Assembly (NCBI RefSeq): GCF_021390435.2
Contig: NZ_JAJVCN010000002.1
Location: forward strand, 496,001 to 560,000
DNA: 64,000 nt
DNA from: Kibdelosporangium philippinense
GTDB taxonomy: Bacteria > Actinomycetota > Actinomycetes > Mycobacteriales > Pseudonocardiaceae
Direction: 5' to 3'
The translations under genes and the position numbers were made by a program. The notes under the pieces were generated by a model that was given only the letters and a program-made list of their open reading frames with translations, was not told the DNA's origin and ran no database searches. This document shows positions 34,760 through 43,997 of the stretch, in pieces (within the stretch, counting starts at the first letter, position 1; every line of letters starts with the position of its first letter).

Positions 34760-34880
34760 GCCAGAAGGGCGGTAACGGGGTCTCGAAAGTGGGGCGCACC
34801 ACAACCGGATGGTCCGAACGGGCGACGCTGCCATCTACACTGGGGATCAGCCTGCATTCCGTCCCCAGGGAGCGCTTCGC

Positions 34881-36404
34881 GTGGTCACCGACCAGTCAGC
34901 CCCCCAAGCCGGCACCATCGACTCGGAACCCCGCGAGGAATGCGGGGTCTTCGGAGTCTGGGCGCCCGGTGAGGAAGTTGCCAAGCTCACGTACTACGGG
35001 CTGTACGCGTTGCAGCACCGTGGGCAGGAGGCAGCCGGTATCTCGGTGGCCGACGGCCAGCAGGTCGTCGTGTTCAAGGACCTCGGCCTGGTCAGTCAGG
35101 TGTTCGACGAGCAGGTGCTGCACTCGCTCAAGGGACACCTCGCGGTCGGCCACTGCCGCTACTCCACCACCGGGTCGAGCACATGGGAGAACGCCCAGCC
35201 GACCTTCCGGACCACCGCCACCGGCAAGGGCCTGTCCCTCGGCCACAACGGCAACCTGGTGAACACCGCTGAGCTGCTCGAACGCTCCGAGCAGGCGGGC
35301 ATCACCACCAAGAACGGCGCCACCACCGACTCGGACCTGATCTGCGGTCTGCTCGCGGCACACGCCTCTGACATCAGCCTCGAACAGGCCGCGATGGAAC
35401 TGCTGCCCACGCTGCGTGGCGCGTTCTGCCTGGTCTGGTCGGACGAATCCACCCTGTACGCGGCGCGTGACCCGCACGGCGTACACCCGCTCGTGCTCGG
35501 CCGTCTTGAGCGCGGCTGGGTTGTCGCGAGCGAGACCGCCGCGCTGGACATCGTGGGCGCGTCGTTCGTGCGTGAGGTCGAGCCCGGTGAGCTGCTGGCG
35601 ATCGACGAGGACGGTCTGCGTTCCTCCCGGTTCGCCGTCCCGGAGCCCAAGGGCTGCGTCTTCGAATACGTCTACCTGGCCAGGCCGGACACCACGATCT
35701 CCGGCCGCAGCGTGCACGCCACCCGCGTGGAGATCGGCCGCAGGCTGGCCACCGAGCACCCGGCCGAAGCCGACCTGGTGATCCCGGTGCCGGAATCGGG
35801 CACGCCCGCGGCGATCGGCTACGCGCAGGCGTCCGGCATTCCGTACGGCCAAGGCCTGGTCAAGAACGCTTACGTCGGGCGGACCTTCATCCAGCCGTCG
35901 CAGACGATCCGGCAGCTGGGCATCCGGTTGAAGCTCAACCCGTTGCGCGATGTCATCCGTGGCAAGCGGCTCGTCGTGGTCGACGACTCGATCGTGCGCG
36001 GCAACACCCAGCGCGCGCTTGTGCGGATGCTGCGTGAGGCCGGTGCGCTCGAAGTGCACGTCCGGATCGCGTCCCCGCCGGTGAAATGGCCGTGTTTCTA
36101 CGGAATCGACTTCGCCTCGCGGGCCGAGCTGATCGCCAACGGCCTCGACTTCGACGGCGTACGCCGGTCGATCGGCGCGGACTCGCTCGGCTACGTCTCG
36201 CGCGAGAGCATGGTGGCCGCGACCGAGCAGCCACGCAGCAGGCTATGCATGGCGTGCTTTGACGGCCACTACCCGATCACCCTGCCCGCCGAGGCCTTGA
36301 TCGGCAAACATCTGCTGGAAAGCGTGGAAAAAGGTGTGGCCGGACCGGCAACACCGGTCTTGGTCAACGGGTACGGTGCCGAGGACGCGTTGCAGCGTCC
36401 ATAG
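34881..36404 (+). CDS. purF: amidophosphoribosyltransferase
   Basis: 507 residues from GTG 34881, with AGGGAG upstream; the frame extends left to 34809 without family similarity. It catalyses the first committed step of purine synthesis, PRPP plus glutamine to phosphoribosylamine. The N-terminal nucleophile cysteine follows a short propeptide (REE-CGVFGVW). Glutaminase features include YALQHRGQEAAG and GHCRYSTTG. The phosphoribosyltransferase PRPP loop is VVVDDSIVRGNTQ near residue 368. Cysteines in the C-terminal half (for example LCMACFDGHYP) fit the iron-sulfur type of PurF. purM follows after 38 bp. Confidence 0.97.
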   Translation: MVTDQSAPQAGTIDSEPREECGVFGVWAPGEEVAKLTYYGLYALQHRGQEAAGISVADGQQVVVFKDLGLVSQVFDEQVLHSLKGHLAVGHCRYSTTGSSTWENAQPTFRTTATGKGLSLGHNGNLVNTAELLERSEQAGITTKNGATTDSDLICGLLAAHASDISLEQAAMELLPTLRGAFCLVWSDESTLYAARDPHGVHPLVLGRLERGWVVASETAALDIVGASFVREVEPGELLAIDEDGLRSSRFAVPEPKGCVFEYVYLARPDTTISGRSVHATRVEIGRRLATEHPAEADLVIPVPESGTPAAIGYAQASGIPYGQGLVKNAYVGRTFIQPSQTIRQLGIRLKLNPLRDVIRGKRLVVVDDSIVRGNTQRALVRMLREAGALEVHVRIASPPVKWPCFYGIDFASRAELIANGLDFDGVRRSIGADSLGYVSRESMVAATEQPRSRLCMACFDGHYPITLPAEALIGKHLLESVEKGVAGPATPVLVNGYGAEDALQRP

Positions 36405-36442
36405 GCTGCTCGTAACCACACGACAAGGGTGACCGCTCGGTG

Positions 36443-37489
<1,047 letters not shown>

Positions 37490-38978
37490 TATGTCCTTTT
37501 AGGACTTGAGCGTGCAGCCCGGCTTGGTCAGCACCAGCGTGGAACCGGTGAAGCAGGCCGGAATCATGGTCACCTGCTGCCCGTAGCGACGTCCAGCTGT
37601 GCTGGTCTCCTTGCCGTCGGCGTCGATTTCACACGGGTTGTTCGCCGTGCATTGTTCGCCGCTAGCATTGTGCGTGTTGTGCACGCCGACGACGGTGTTG
37701 CCGTCCGCGGCGATCAACGGAGAGCCGGAGGCGCCATGCCCTGGAACGCATTCCTCCGATGAGGCGTAGCGGATCGCGTTGTCGTGGTGATACCCCTCTT
37801 CCTTCAATCGCGGTACCACCGCTTCGGCCGTGCAGTTCTCCGGTTGAACGCTCTTGAGCACGCTGATTTTGTCGCCAGCCTCGACCGGCACTGTGGTGAG
37901 GTCGAAGACTTTCGCCCCTTCGGCAGTGAGCTGGGCGTACGTCTTGTCCAACCGGTACAACGCGATGTCGGTGCCGGTCATGGTCGCGTAGACGAGCCGG
38001 TTGGCGTTGGCGGTGGCCGTTTCGTAACCGTCGCGGTCGGCGATGGGTACTTCGCGGTTGGCGGGCTGGTCCACGAGCGCCTGCCCAACCGCGGGCCGGT
38101 CACCATGGACGCAGTGGCCGTTGGTCAGCATCAGCGCGGAGTCGTCCAGCTTCGCGTCCGGCGTGCGAACGACTGATCCCATGCAGTTGCCGAGGTTTAC
38201 GGATCCTTCAAGGGAAAGCCGTACATCGGCTGGCGGGACGTTGGTGCCGTTGACGATGCCGTTGATCCAGTCGAGGTGCTTGGTGGCATCGGTGAACAAC
38301 GCCTGGCCGGCTTCGCCGCGAGGACCGGACAACGTACCGGCGATCGTCCATTCGCCGCCGTCACGGACCAACGCGGGGCCACCGGAGTCGGTGTTGGCCA
38401 CGTCAGCCTTGCTGGGGCTGGTCAGGCAGATCTCAGCGCCCGGCTCGCCAGGAGGACCGACGAGATCGGCTGAACCACGAAGTCGGCCTCTTGCAACCGA
38501 TCGGGATAACACGGAGGTTCACCCTCCGCACACATGTTGCCCCAGCCGACGAAGCGCACGGCGGTGCCGTCCGCCGGCGTGCGTGACGCGACCCGGATGG
38601 GCTTGGCCTTGACCGGTGTCGCCAGGTGCAAAAGAGAGTGATCCCGGCCGAAATACCCCTCCCGTTCGTTGGCCAGCCGGTAGAACTTGTCGACGTCGAC
38701 CAGTTCACCGCCGGACTTCGTATCCAGTGAACCGAGCCGGACCTTCCACCCTCGCGGAACGCCGTTGTGGGCCAAGGTAGGGACCCGAGCGCAATGACTG
38801 CCGGTCAACACCCATTGCGGCGCGATAAGCGTTACCCCACAGCCGTGACCGTTCGATCCCGGGGCGCCCGGAGCTTGCAGCGAACCAAAGAACGCGTATG
38901 GCTCGGCTGACTCCGTGCCGTTGATGATGGCGTTCGCGGGAGTGGCGATTACCGCGAGTGCCACTGTCGTGAGTATTA

Positions 38979-40155
38979 AAGATCTTTCGGTATTTGAGTG
39001 AATTGTGTCATAGGGAAAGGCCGGTATGGTCGAGGAAGTTGAAGCACAGTTGGTAGCTGCTGCCGACACGTTCCAGGCCGGCCTGGGTGGCGGTGTGGGC
39101 CTCGTCGATGGTGTCCGGGCACAAGTTGGCCAGCTCGGTGGCTTTGACGTTGCCCCACACCATTTCCATCGGGTTGAGGTCGGGGGCGTAGCCGGGCAAC
39201 GGTTCCACGCGCAGCCAGTGTCGTTGGGTGGCCAGCCATTCCTTCATGGCCGCGGAACGGTGGGCGGGCAGGCCGTCCCAGATCAGGGTGACTTTCTGGC
39301 GGTCAAGGTGATCGAGCAGAGCGGTGAGGAACTCGATCAGCGAGGCGGTGTTGTAGGCGCCTTCTTTGATGCCGAACACGAACACGGCCTCGCTGCGGTC
39401 GGGCCGGTAGGCCAGCGCGCCGGACATCGACAGGCGTTTCCAGGAGAACCGGTGGGTCAGCACCGGGGTCTGGCCGCGTGGCGCCCAGGTGGCCCGGACT
39501 ACGGGCAGCAGGGAGAATCCGGACTCGTCCTGGAAGCAGATCCAGGCCCTTCGGCGCCGGGCGCTTTTTTTATGCGTGGCCACTCCTTTTTCACCCACCT
39601 GTCGATGGCCTCCTGGTCGCGTTCGGTGGCGCGGCGGGCGGGACGCTGCCTGCTCCAGCCCAGCCGCTCGCGCAGGATCGTCCAGGTCTGGGTTTGCGAG
39701 TACCGCACCCCGGTGAGTTTCTCGATGACCTTGGCCACCCGTGCCAGTGTCCACATGTCGGTCGGGAATCCGTTCGCCTTCGGTCCCTGCGCCAGCGCGC
39801 CGGCCACCTCGGCCACCTGCTCGTCGGTCAGCTTGGGCAGCCGCCCGGCACGGCCAGCCCCGGCCAATGCCTGCCGTCCGCCGGCCGACCACGCCCGGTG
39901 CCACCGTGAGGCGGTCTGCGCCGAGACTCCCAACTCCACCACCACATCGACCTGCCGCTTGCCGCGGTCGAACATCTCCGCTGCCCGCATCCGACGTTCT
40001 CGCAACGCCTCAAAATCACGGCGGGCAGCTACTTTCTTGCTGCTACGGCCTTTCCGACGCTGGCCGGCCGATCGTGACGGTTCTGGCACACCACGATTGT
40101 CCTACCAGGCAAGGCGAATCACCCGCAACGACTCACCCTATTACCGAAAGATCTT
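38979..40155 (-). mobile_element. IS630-type insertion sequence with TA target duplication
   Basis: 1177 bp. The 14-bp ends AAGATCTTTCGGTA (38979-38992) and TACCGAAAGATCTT (40142-40155) are perfect inverted repeats. The dinucleotide TA flanks both sides (38977-38978 and 40156-40157), as expected for the IS630/Tc1 group. It carries a transposase in two overlapping frames. It sits in codon 7 of the protease signal peptide. Confidence 0.94.
39008..40089 (-). CDS. IS630-family transposase, made by -1 frameshift from two frames
   Basis: Frame A (39499-40089) encodes the N-terminal helix-turn-helix part (DVVVELGVSAQTASRWHRAW) and ends in a different frame from the DDE domain. Frame B (39008 up to the shift) carries the catalytic residues: D in CFQDESGFSL, D in LIWDGLPAHRS, E in DLNPMEMVWGNVK. 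The frames meet at a run of seven A on the coding strand (T run 39565-39571); a -1 slip there joins WPRIKK to SARRRRAWICF. The fused product is about 360 residues, usual for IS630 transposases. Programmed frameshifting is common in this family, so this is probably functional and not decayed. Confidence 0.9.
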
Positions 40156-40284
40156 TAGTGGGGACCTGATTCGCATGGGTCCACCGTGGTCTGGGCATGT
40201 TCACGGAAAGAGATGATCACGTCACCGTCGTGCAACAGGAGTTAACCATTCGCAATCGTGGTGATCACGCGTCACACTTGAGTC

Positions 40285-40713
40285 ATGGCTGAGAACTTGT
40301 TCGTAACGGGTGCGCTGGTGATTCCAGCCGCCGAGTTGCGCGAACGCTTCTCTCGGTCGTCCGGACCAGGTGGGCAAGGCGTGAACACCACGGACAGCCG
40401 AGTGGAGCTGTCCTTCGACGTGGCCGGCTCACCGTCCATTCCAGACACACTGCGCCCCAGGATCCTCGACCGCCTCGCAACCCGGTTGGTCGACGGAGTG
40501 GTGACGGTTGCGGCGAGCGAATTCCGTGCGCAGCTTGCAAACCGGCAGGCGGCGCGAGACCGGTTGGCGTCGTTGCTGCGTAGCGCCTCCGAGCCGCCTC
40601 CGCCCAAGCGCCGCCCAACTCGACCGAGCCGGGCAGCGAAGGAACGCAGGCTCACCGCGAAGCGGCGGCGTGGTGAGACGAAGCGGTCTCGTCGGGGAAC
40701 GTTCAGCGACTGA
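40285..40713 (+). CDS. arfB: peptidyl-tRNA hydrolase ArfB-like (ribosome rescue)
   Basis: 142 residues. It has the GGQ-containing release-factor domain (SRSSGPGGQGVNTTDSRVEL, GGQ near residues 29-31) and a C-terminal basic tail (PPKRRPTRPSRAAKERR, then TAKRRRGETKRSRRG) that enters the empty mRNA channel. Together these define ArfB/YaeJ, which releases peptides from ribosomes stalled at mRNA ends. The ATG at 40285 is the natural start. It stands alone; the 108-bp gap upstream borders the start of the disrupted protease, and its 3' end overlaps the convergent lyase gene by 11 bp. Confidence 0.92.
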   Translation: MAENLFVTGALVIPAAELRERFSRSSGPGGQGVNTTDSRVELSFDVAGSPSIPDTLRPRILDRLATRLVDGVVTVAASEFRAQLANRQAARDRLASLLRSASEPPPPKRRPTRPSRAAKERRLTAKRRRGETKRSRRGTFSD

Positions 40714-41950
40714 CGCTGTCGTGCACGCCTTCCGTGCTGATCAAGACAACCACTGAGTCTCGGGTCAGTTCGTGCTTGAAGGCCCTCGCTCCCGCGAGAC
40801 TCGCGGCACCGCATTCGCCCGCGATGATGTTGTGGCTGGCGAGGTCATGCATGGCCTTGTTGGCTTCTTCGTCGGTGACAGTGACCGCGGCGTCGACGCC
40901 GTTCTTCAGGTAGGGCCAGGCGTGGGCGTCGACATCGCCTGCGTTCAGGCCCGCCATGCTGGAGGGATGAGGCCCAGGCACATTCACCGGTTTGCCTGCG
41001 TGCAAGGACTTCTGCAGGCAGGCTGCGGTGTCGGGTTCGACGGTCAGGATCTTGGGGCGGTGTCCGTCACCTCGGTAGTGCTGTACGACCGCTGAAGCGA
41101 ACGCGCCCGCACCTACCGGGACTACTACAAGGTCCGGTGCTTCCGCGAGTTGCTCGTCGATTTCACGCAGGATTGTCCGATAACCCTGGGTGGCCCAGAT
41201 CGGCGTCATGGAGTCGCCTACGTCTGCGGCCAGGAAGGCTTTCGGGTTCTTGTTCGCCGTGGCTTCCGCTTGCCTGACGGCTTCTTGGTAGTCGCCCTCG
41301 ATGACTTCGACCTGTGCGCCTTCGCTCCGAATGGCCTCGATCCTCGCCGTGGCCGTGCCCGCGGGGATGAAGATGCGGGCTTTGAGGTTGAGGAGTTTGG
41401 CCATGTAGGCCACCGCTCGGCCGTGGTTGCCCGCAGTGGCACTGACGAGGGTGGTTTCCGGGTCGACCTCGAGGTCTTCGAGGGTCGTGGTGCCGCCGAG
41501 GCCTTTGAAGATGGCCCAGGCCGCGCCCAGGATCTTGAAGGAGGGCAGACCGGCCCTGAGGTGCTCGTCCTTCACCAGGACACGGCGTACGCGCAGCTCC
41601 CGCGCCAACTCGGGGACCTCGATCAAGGGCATCGGCTCGAACCCAGGTAGCTCCCGATGCAGAGCCCTAGGGTCGCCGCTCAATGCGCCCGGCCCTCCGG
41701 CCGCAACGATGGCGTGGGTGCCTCTACCCTCGCTGAGGCCTTCGACCTGGCTGCCGACTTGGTCGCCGTCGAGCTGGCTGGGGTCGTCGGTCTGGTTGCC
41801 GAGCTGGTTGCGGCTGAGCTGGCCAGGGCGTTCGAGCTTGCTGCTGTCCTGGTTGCTGACGGGCTGGCCAGGGCCTTTGACCTGCGGGTTCGTCGACGCC
41901 GTCCACGACCTTGCCGAGGGGTTGCGGTACATGCCCAAGCCCTTGTCCAT
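40703..41950 (-). CDS. PLP-dependent lyase, diaminopropionate ammonia-lyase-like, with N-terminal insertion
   Basis: 415 residues from ATG 41950. MYRNPSARSW at the N-terminus and LHRELPGFEPMPLIEVPELA with GLPSFKILGAAWA (PLP lysine) match 2,3-diaminopropionate ammonia-lyases of fold type II; SATAGNHGRAVAYMA is the asparagine/phosphate loop. Between them lies an insertion of about 70 residues (21-92), rich in Gln, Asn, Asp and Leu with repeating units such as GQLSRNQLGNQ and SQLDGDQVGSQ, absent from the usual family. The enzyme should deaminate diaminopropionate or a related amino acid; threonine deamination is also possible. A GntR regulator lies divergently beyond an IS. Confidence 0.83.
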   Translation of the reverse strand: MDKGLGMYRNPSARSWTASTNPQVKGPGQPVSNQDSSKLERPGQLSRNQLGNQTDDPSQLDGDQVGSQVEGLSEGRGTHAIVAAGGPGALSGDPRALHRELPGFEPMPLIEVPELARELRVRRVLVKDEHLRAGLPSFKILGAAWAIFKGLGGTTTLEDLEVDPETTLVSATAGNHGRAVAYMAKLLNLKARIFIPAGTATARIEAIRSEGAQVEVIEGDYQEAVRQAEATANKNPKAFLAADVGDSMTPIWATQGYRTILREIDEQLAEAPDLVVVPVGAGAFASAVVQHYRGDGHRPKILTVEPDTAACLQKSLHAGKPVNVPGPHPSSMAGLNAGDVDAHAWPYLKNGVDAAVTVTDEEANKAMHDLASHNIIAGECGAASLAGARAFKHELTRDSVVVLISTEGVHDSVSR

Positions 41951-41963
41951 GGCTGAACTCTAC

Positions 41964-41979
41964 ATTCTGAATTCAGAAT
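41964..41979. promoter_or_regulatory. 16-bp perfect palindrome upstream of the lyase gene
   Basis: ATTCTGAATTCAGAAT at 41964-41979 is fully palindromic and lies 13 bp before the lyase start codon. It is a probable operator, perhaps for the GntR regulator whose gene was directly divergent before the IS5-like element at 41990 inserted. Confidence 0.6.
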
Positions 41980-42027
41980 TTAAAGCACAGAGCGTTATTC
42001 TGGCGACTTGATCACCTCAAAATAGGA

Positions 42028-42092
42028 CAACGACCCCAGGCAAGTAAGATCGTTTTCCTCTCACAGAAGACAACTTACAGGCGGGGTCGTTG
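42028..42092 (+). promoter_or_regulatory. leader hairpin that covers the IS5-like transposase start
   Basis: CAACGACCCC (42028-42037) pairs with GGGGTCGTTG (42083-42092), whose last three bases are the TTG start codon. A second helix pairs GTAAG (42043-42047) with CTTAC (42074-42078). Transcripts entering from outside the IS would hide the start. The same arrangement occurs in copy 2. Confidence 0.65.
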
Positions 42093-42854
42093 CGTTATCA
42101 GTCTACTACAGGGCTTGCTGCTGACCAGATCCAGGAGCTTGTCGCGCGCATCTGGCAGATCATCCAATGCCATGAGAACCAAGCGTGGCCTCCGACCGTG
42201 GGACTGTATCGCGCTGTCGTGATCACTTTGGTGTACGTCCGACAGAATCTGAACCAGGCGGCCGTGGGCGATCTGTTCGGCGTCAGTCAGTCGACCGTAT
42301 CGCGGATCTATCGAGGCATTCTCCCATTGATTGGGCAGGCCCTGTGCCTGCACATTCCAAACCTCAAGGAGGCCATCCGCGGCCGGCTCGTCCTGGTCGA
42401 CGGAACCGATGTCCCGACCGGCAACCGTGCTGGTCACGAAGACAACTTCTCCGGCAAGCGGCGCCGCGCGGGGCTGAACATCCAGGTCGCCGCCGATACG
42501 GAGGGAGGCCTGCTGGGAATATCCGCCCCTCTGCCTGGCTCGATGCATGACCGGAAAGCGTTCGCCGAGTGTGACTGGGAAGATCTTCTGGCCGAGACCT
42601 CAGTCATCGGTGACCCTGCCTATCAGGGCACTCACACGATTACGCCTCGCAAAAAGCCAAAGGGCGGCGAGCTCTCGGCTGGCGACAAGGTGAACAATAA
42701 ATTCATCTCCTCACTTCGATCCGCCGTCGAGCGATGTATCGCGCATATCAAGAACTGGAAGATGATTGCGACCGGCTATCGAGGACGCCTTTCCGAGCTC
42801 CCCAACATCATCCGGATCATCACATCGCTCGAGTTCTATCGACTCGGCTGGTAA
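42090..42854 (+). CDS. IS5-like transposase (DDE_Tnp_4 type), copy 1
   Basis: 254 residues starting at TTG 42090. An N-terminal helix-turn-helix (AAVGDLFGVSQSTVSRIYRGI) precedes the DDE catalytic domain: D in LVLVDGTDVPTG, D in SVIGDPAYQGTH, E in SAVERCIAHIKNWKMI. The protein differs from copy 2 only at residue 5 (Ser here, Thr there), from a T/A change at 42112. The open frame is complete, so the element is potentially active. Confidence 0.92.
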   Translation: MRYQSTTGLAADQIQELVARIWQIIQCHENQAWPPTVGLYRAVVITLVYVRQNLNQAAVGDLFGVSQSTVSRIYRGILPLIGQALCLHIPNLKEAIRGRLVLVDGTDVPTGNRAGHEDNFSGKRRRAGLNIQVAADTEGGLLGISAPLPGSMHDRKAFAECDWEDLLAETSVIGDPAYQGTHTITPRKKPKGGELSAGDKVNNKFISSLRSAVERCIAHIKNWKMIATGYRGRLSELPNIIRIITSLEFYRLGW

Positions 42855-42909
42855 CCCTCATGAATAACGCTCACAGAGTTCAGTGTTCAACATTCTGTGT
42901 TTTGTGTTC

Positions 42910-42945
42910 AGTACTCTGTGTTCAGCGTGTAGTACTTTGTGTTCA
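42910..42945. repeat. direct repeats at the gntR start (candidate autoregulatory site)
   Basis: AGTACTCTGTGTTCA (42910-42924) and AGTACTTTGTGTTCA (42931-42945) are 15-base direct repeats with one mismatch, 21 bp apart (two helical turns). The second ends in the first base of the gntR ATG. Further TGTGTT and GTTCA words occur from 42875 onward. They may be regulator-binding sites or a short expanded tract. Confidence 0.6.
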
Positions 42946-43577
42946 TGGCCATCACCAAACGACCCTTGCGTGAGCAGATCCGCGACGAAGTGCTGGCCAG
43001 GCTGGTCCGCGGCGACTATCCGGTCGGTGAGCGGATCAACGAAGGCGACCTCGCCGAAAACCTGGGAGTTAGCCGAACCCCACTCCGCGAAGCCCTGGCC
43101 GGCCTCGCCCAGGAAGGAGTCCTCGAACTCCGCCCCAACCGAGGCTTCTGGCTCTCGCCCCTAACCGTCGACGAAGTCGCGGAGACCTACCCGATCATCG
43201 GAGCCCTCGAAGTAGTCGCACTGCGATCCTGCGACATCAAAGTTCTCACCGCCAGCGTGCCCAAGCTCAACGAGCTGGCCCAGCGCATGCTCGACGTACC
43301 CCCAGCCCAAGCAGGCGAAATCGACGACCAGTGGCACGACGAACTCCTCAAATCCTGCCAAAACAAGCGCTTGATGCAGCTGATCAAGGCCCAGAAAACG
43401 GTCGTGCACCGCTACGAGTACGCCTACTTCACCAACCGTAAGCGGATCATGCGAGCCGAAACCCAGCACCGGATGATCGCCAAAGCGATCCTGGAACGCG
43501 ACATGGACCGGGCAGCAGGCGAACTCCGCGCGAACTGGACGGTCGACCCAGGAGTCTTGCGGGAAACAACCCAGTAG
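42945..43577 (+). CDS. GntR-family regulator with FCD-type C-terminal domain
   Basis: 210 residues from ATG 42945; an in-frame GTG at 42939 is possible. The N-terminal winged helix is typical of GntR (LREQIRDEVLARLVRGDYPVGERINEGDLAENLGVSRTPLREAL). The all-helical C-terminal domain with D and H residues (DDQWHDELLKSC, ETQHRMIAKAIL) fits the FCD ligand-binding type. Before the IS insertion it was divergent from the diaminopropionate-lyase-like gene by about 107 bp, which makes that gene its likely target. The IS now separates the two by nearly 1 kb. Confidence 0.9.
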   Translation: MAITKRPLREQIRDEVLARLVRGDYPVGERINEGDLAENLGVSRTPLREALAGLAQEGVLELRPNRGFWLSPLTVDEVAETYPIIGALEVVALRSCDIKVLTASVPKLNELAQRMLDVPPAQAGEIDDQWHDELLKSCQNKRLMQLIKAQKTVVHRYEYAYFTNRKRIMRAETQHRMIAKAILERDMDRAAGELRANWTVDPGVLRETTQ

Positions 43578-43643
43578 CCCTGTCACACAAGCACGCAGTC
43601 CGGGCTCATAGGTGCGAAGTCACCGACGAGACAAGGACAAGCG

Positions 43644-43997
43644 ATGCAATTCGTACTGGTCATCCACCACGGCACCTTCCCTCTGCCGGGAACGCCGAAA
43701 GCCGAAACGATCACTGAAGAAGAGCGGAAAGACGTCTACGCAGGCTGGGCAGCCATCAACAAAATGGACAACGTCCAAGGCGGTCCACCGCTCAGCCTGC
43801 CGCAGAACGCAATGACGGTTCGCGTTCAGAACGGCGAGACGATCACGGCCGAGGGGACATACCAAGGCACCACGGTCGGCGGTTTCCTCTTGGTCGAGGC
43901 GGAGGACCTCGACGCGGCGATCGCCATCGCGTCGAGTGTCCCCCAAGCCCGGTTGGGCGGTGCGGTAGAAGTCAGGCCGTCGGAAAAATACTGGTGA
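43644..43997 (+). CDS. YCII-related (DGPF-like) protein
   Basis: 117 residues, preceded by AAGGA. MQFVLVIHHG at the N-terminus, then a ferredoxin-like alpha+beta domain ending in GGFLLVEAEDLDAAIAIASSVPQARLGGAVEVRP, matches the YCII family. Such small proteins are often encoded next to ECF sigma factors of the ECF41/ECF42 groups. Here the next gene is a SigJ-like sigma factor on the opposite strand, and the two overlap tail-to-tail by 26 bp. The enzymatic activity is unknown. Confidence 0.85.
   Translation: MQFVLVIHHGTFPLPGTPKAETITEEERKDVYAGWAAINKMDNVQGGPPLSLPQNAMTVRVQNGETITAEGTYQGTTVGGFLLVEAEDLDAAIAIASSVPQARLGGAVEVRPSEKYW

Larger units (their letters stand above)
37499..40176 (-). pseudogene. 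secreted two-domain trypsin-like protease, cut by an IS and frameshifted
   Basis: With the IS (38979-40155) and one TA copy removed, the gene starts at ATG 40176 and encodes a clean signal peptide (MRIRSPLILTTVALA, then VIATPANA) followed by IINGTES. Domain 1 is chymotrypsin-like: H in VLTGSHCA, D in GRDHSLLHLA, S in NTDSGGPALV. A one-base frameshift (-1) near 38460-38470 separates QPISS from DLVGPPGEPG, before the serine. Domain 2 is a second serine-protease fold (LTNGHCV, TGTDIALYRL, GHGASGSPLIA). It is secreted by design, but the IS and the shift should abolish the product. It ends 9 bp from purM, converging on it. Confidence 0.88.
41990..42872 (+). mobile_element. IS5-like insertion sequence, copy 1
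   Basis: 883 bp. The terminal inverted repeat is GAGCGTTATTC (41990-42000) with its complement at 42862-42872. The 3-bp target duplication is ACA (41987-41989 and 42873-42875). It is nearly identical to copy 2 at 51140-52022, in the opposite orientation. It lies in the divergent regulatory gap between the lyase and the GntR gene. Confidence 0.95.

Noticed and set aside
33358..34857. 499-codon frame antisense to espG and the sterol-carrier gene
   Set aside because: Ser/Arg/Thr-rich shadow; the plus-strand genes overlap or abut in coupled order and carry recognised family motifs.
37499..38512. Reading the second half of the protease as an independent gene starting at 38512
   Set aside because: It has no signal peptide or ribosome-binding site and its first part completes the first protease domain of the upstream frame.
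39008..40089. IS630 transposase as a decayed pseudogene
   Set aside because: The break lies on a seven-A slippery run and both frames carry complete domains, which fits programmed frameshifting better.
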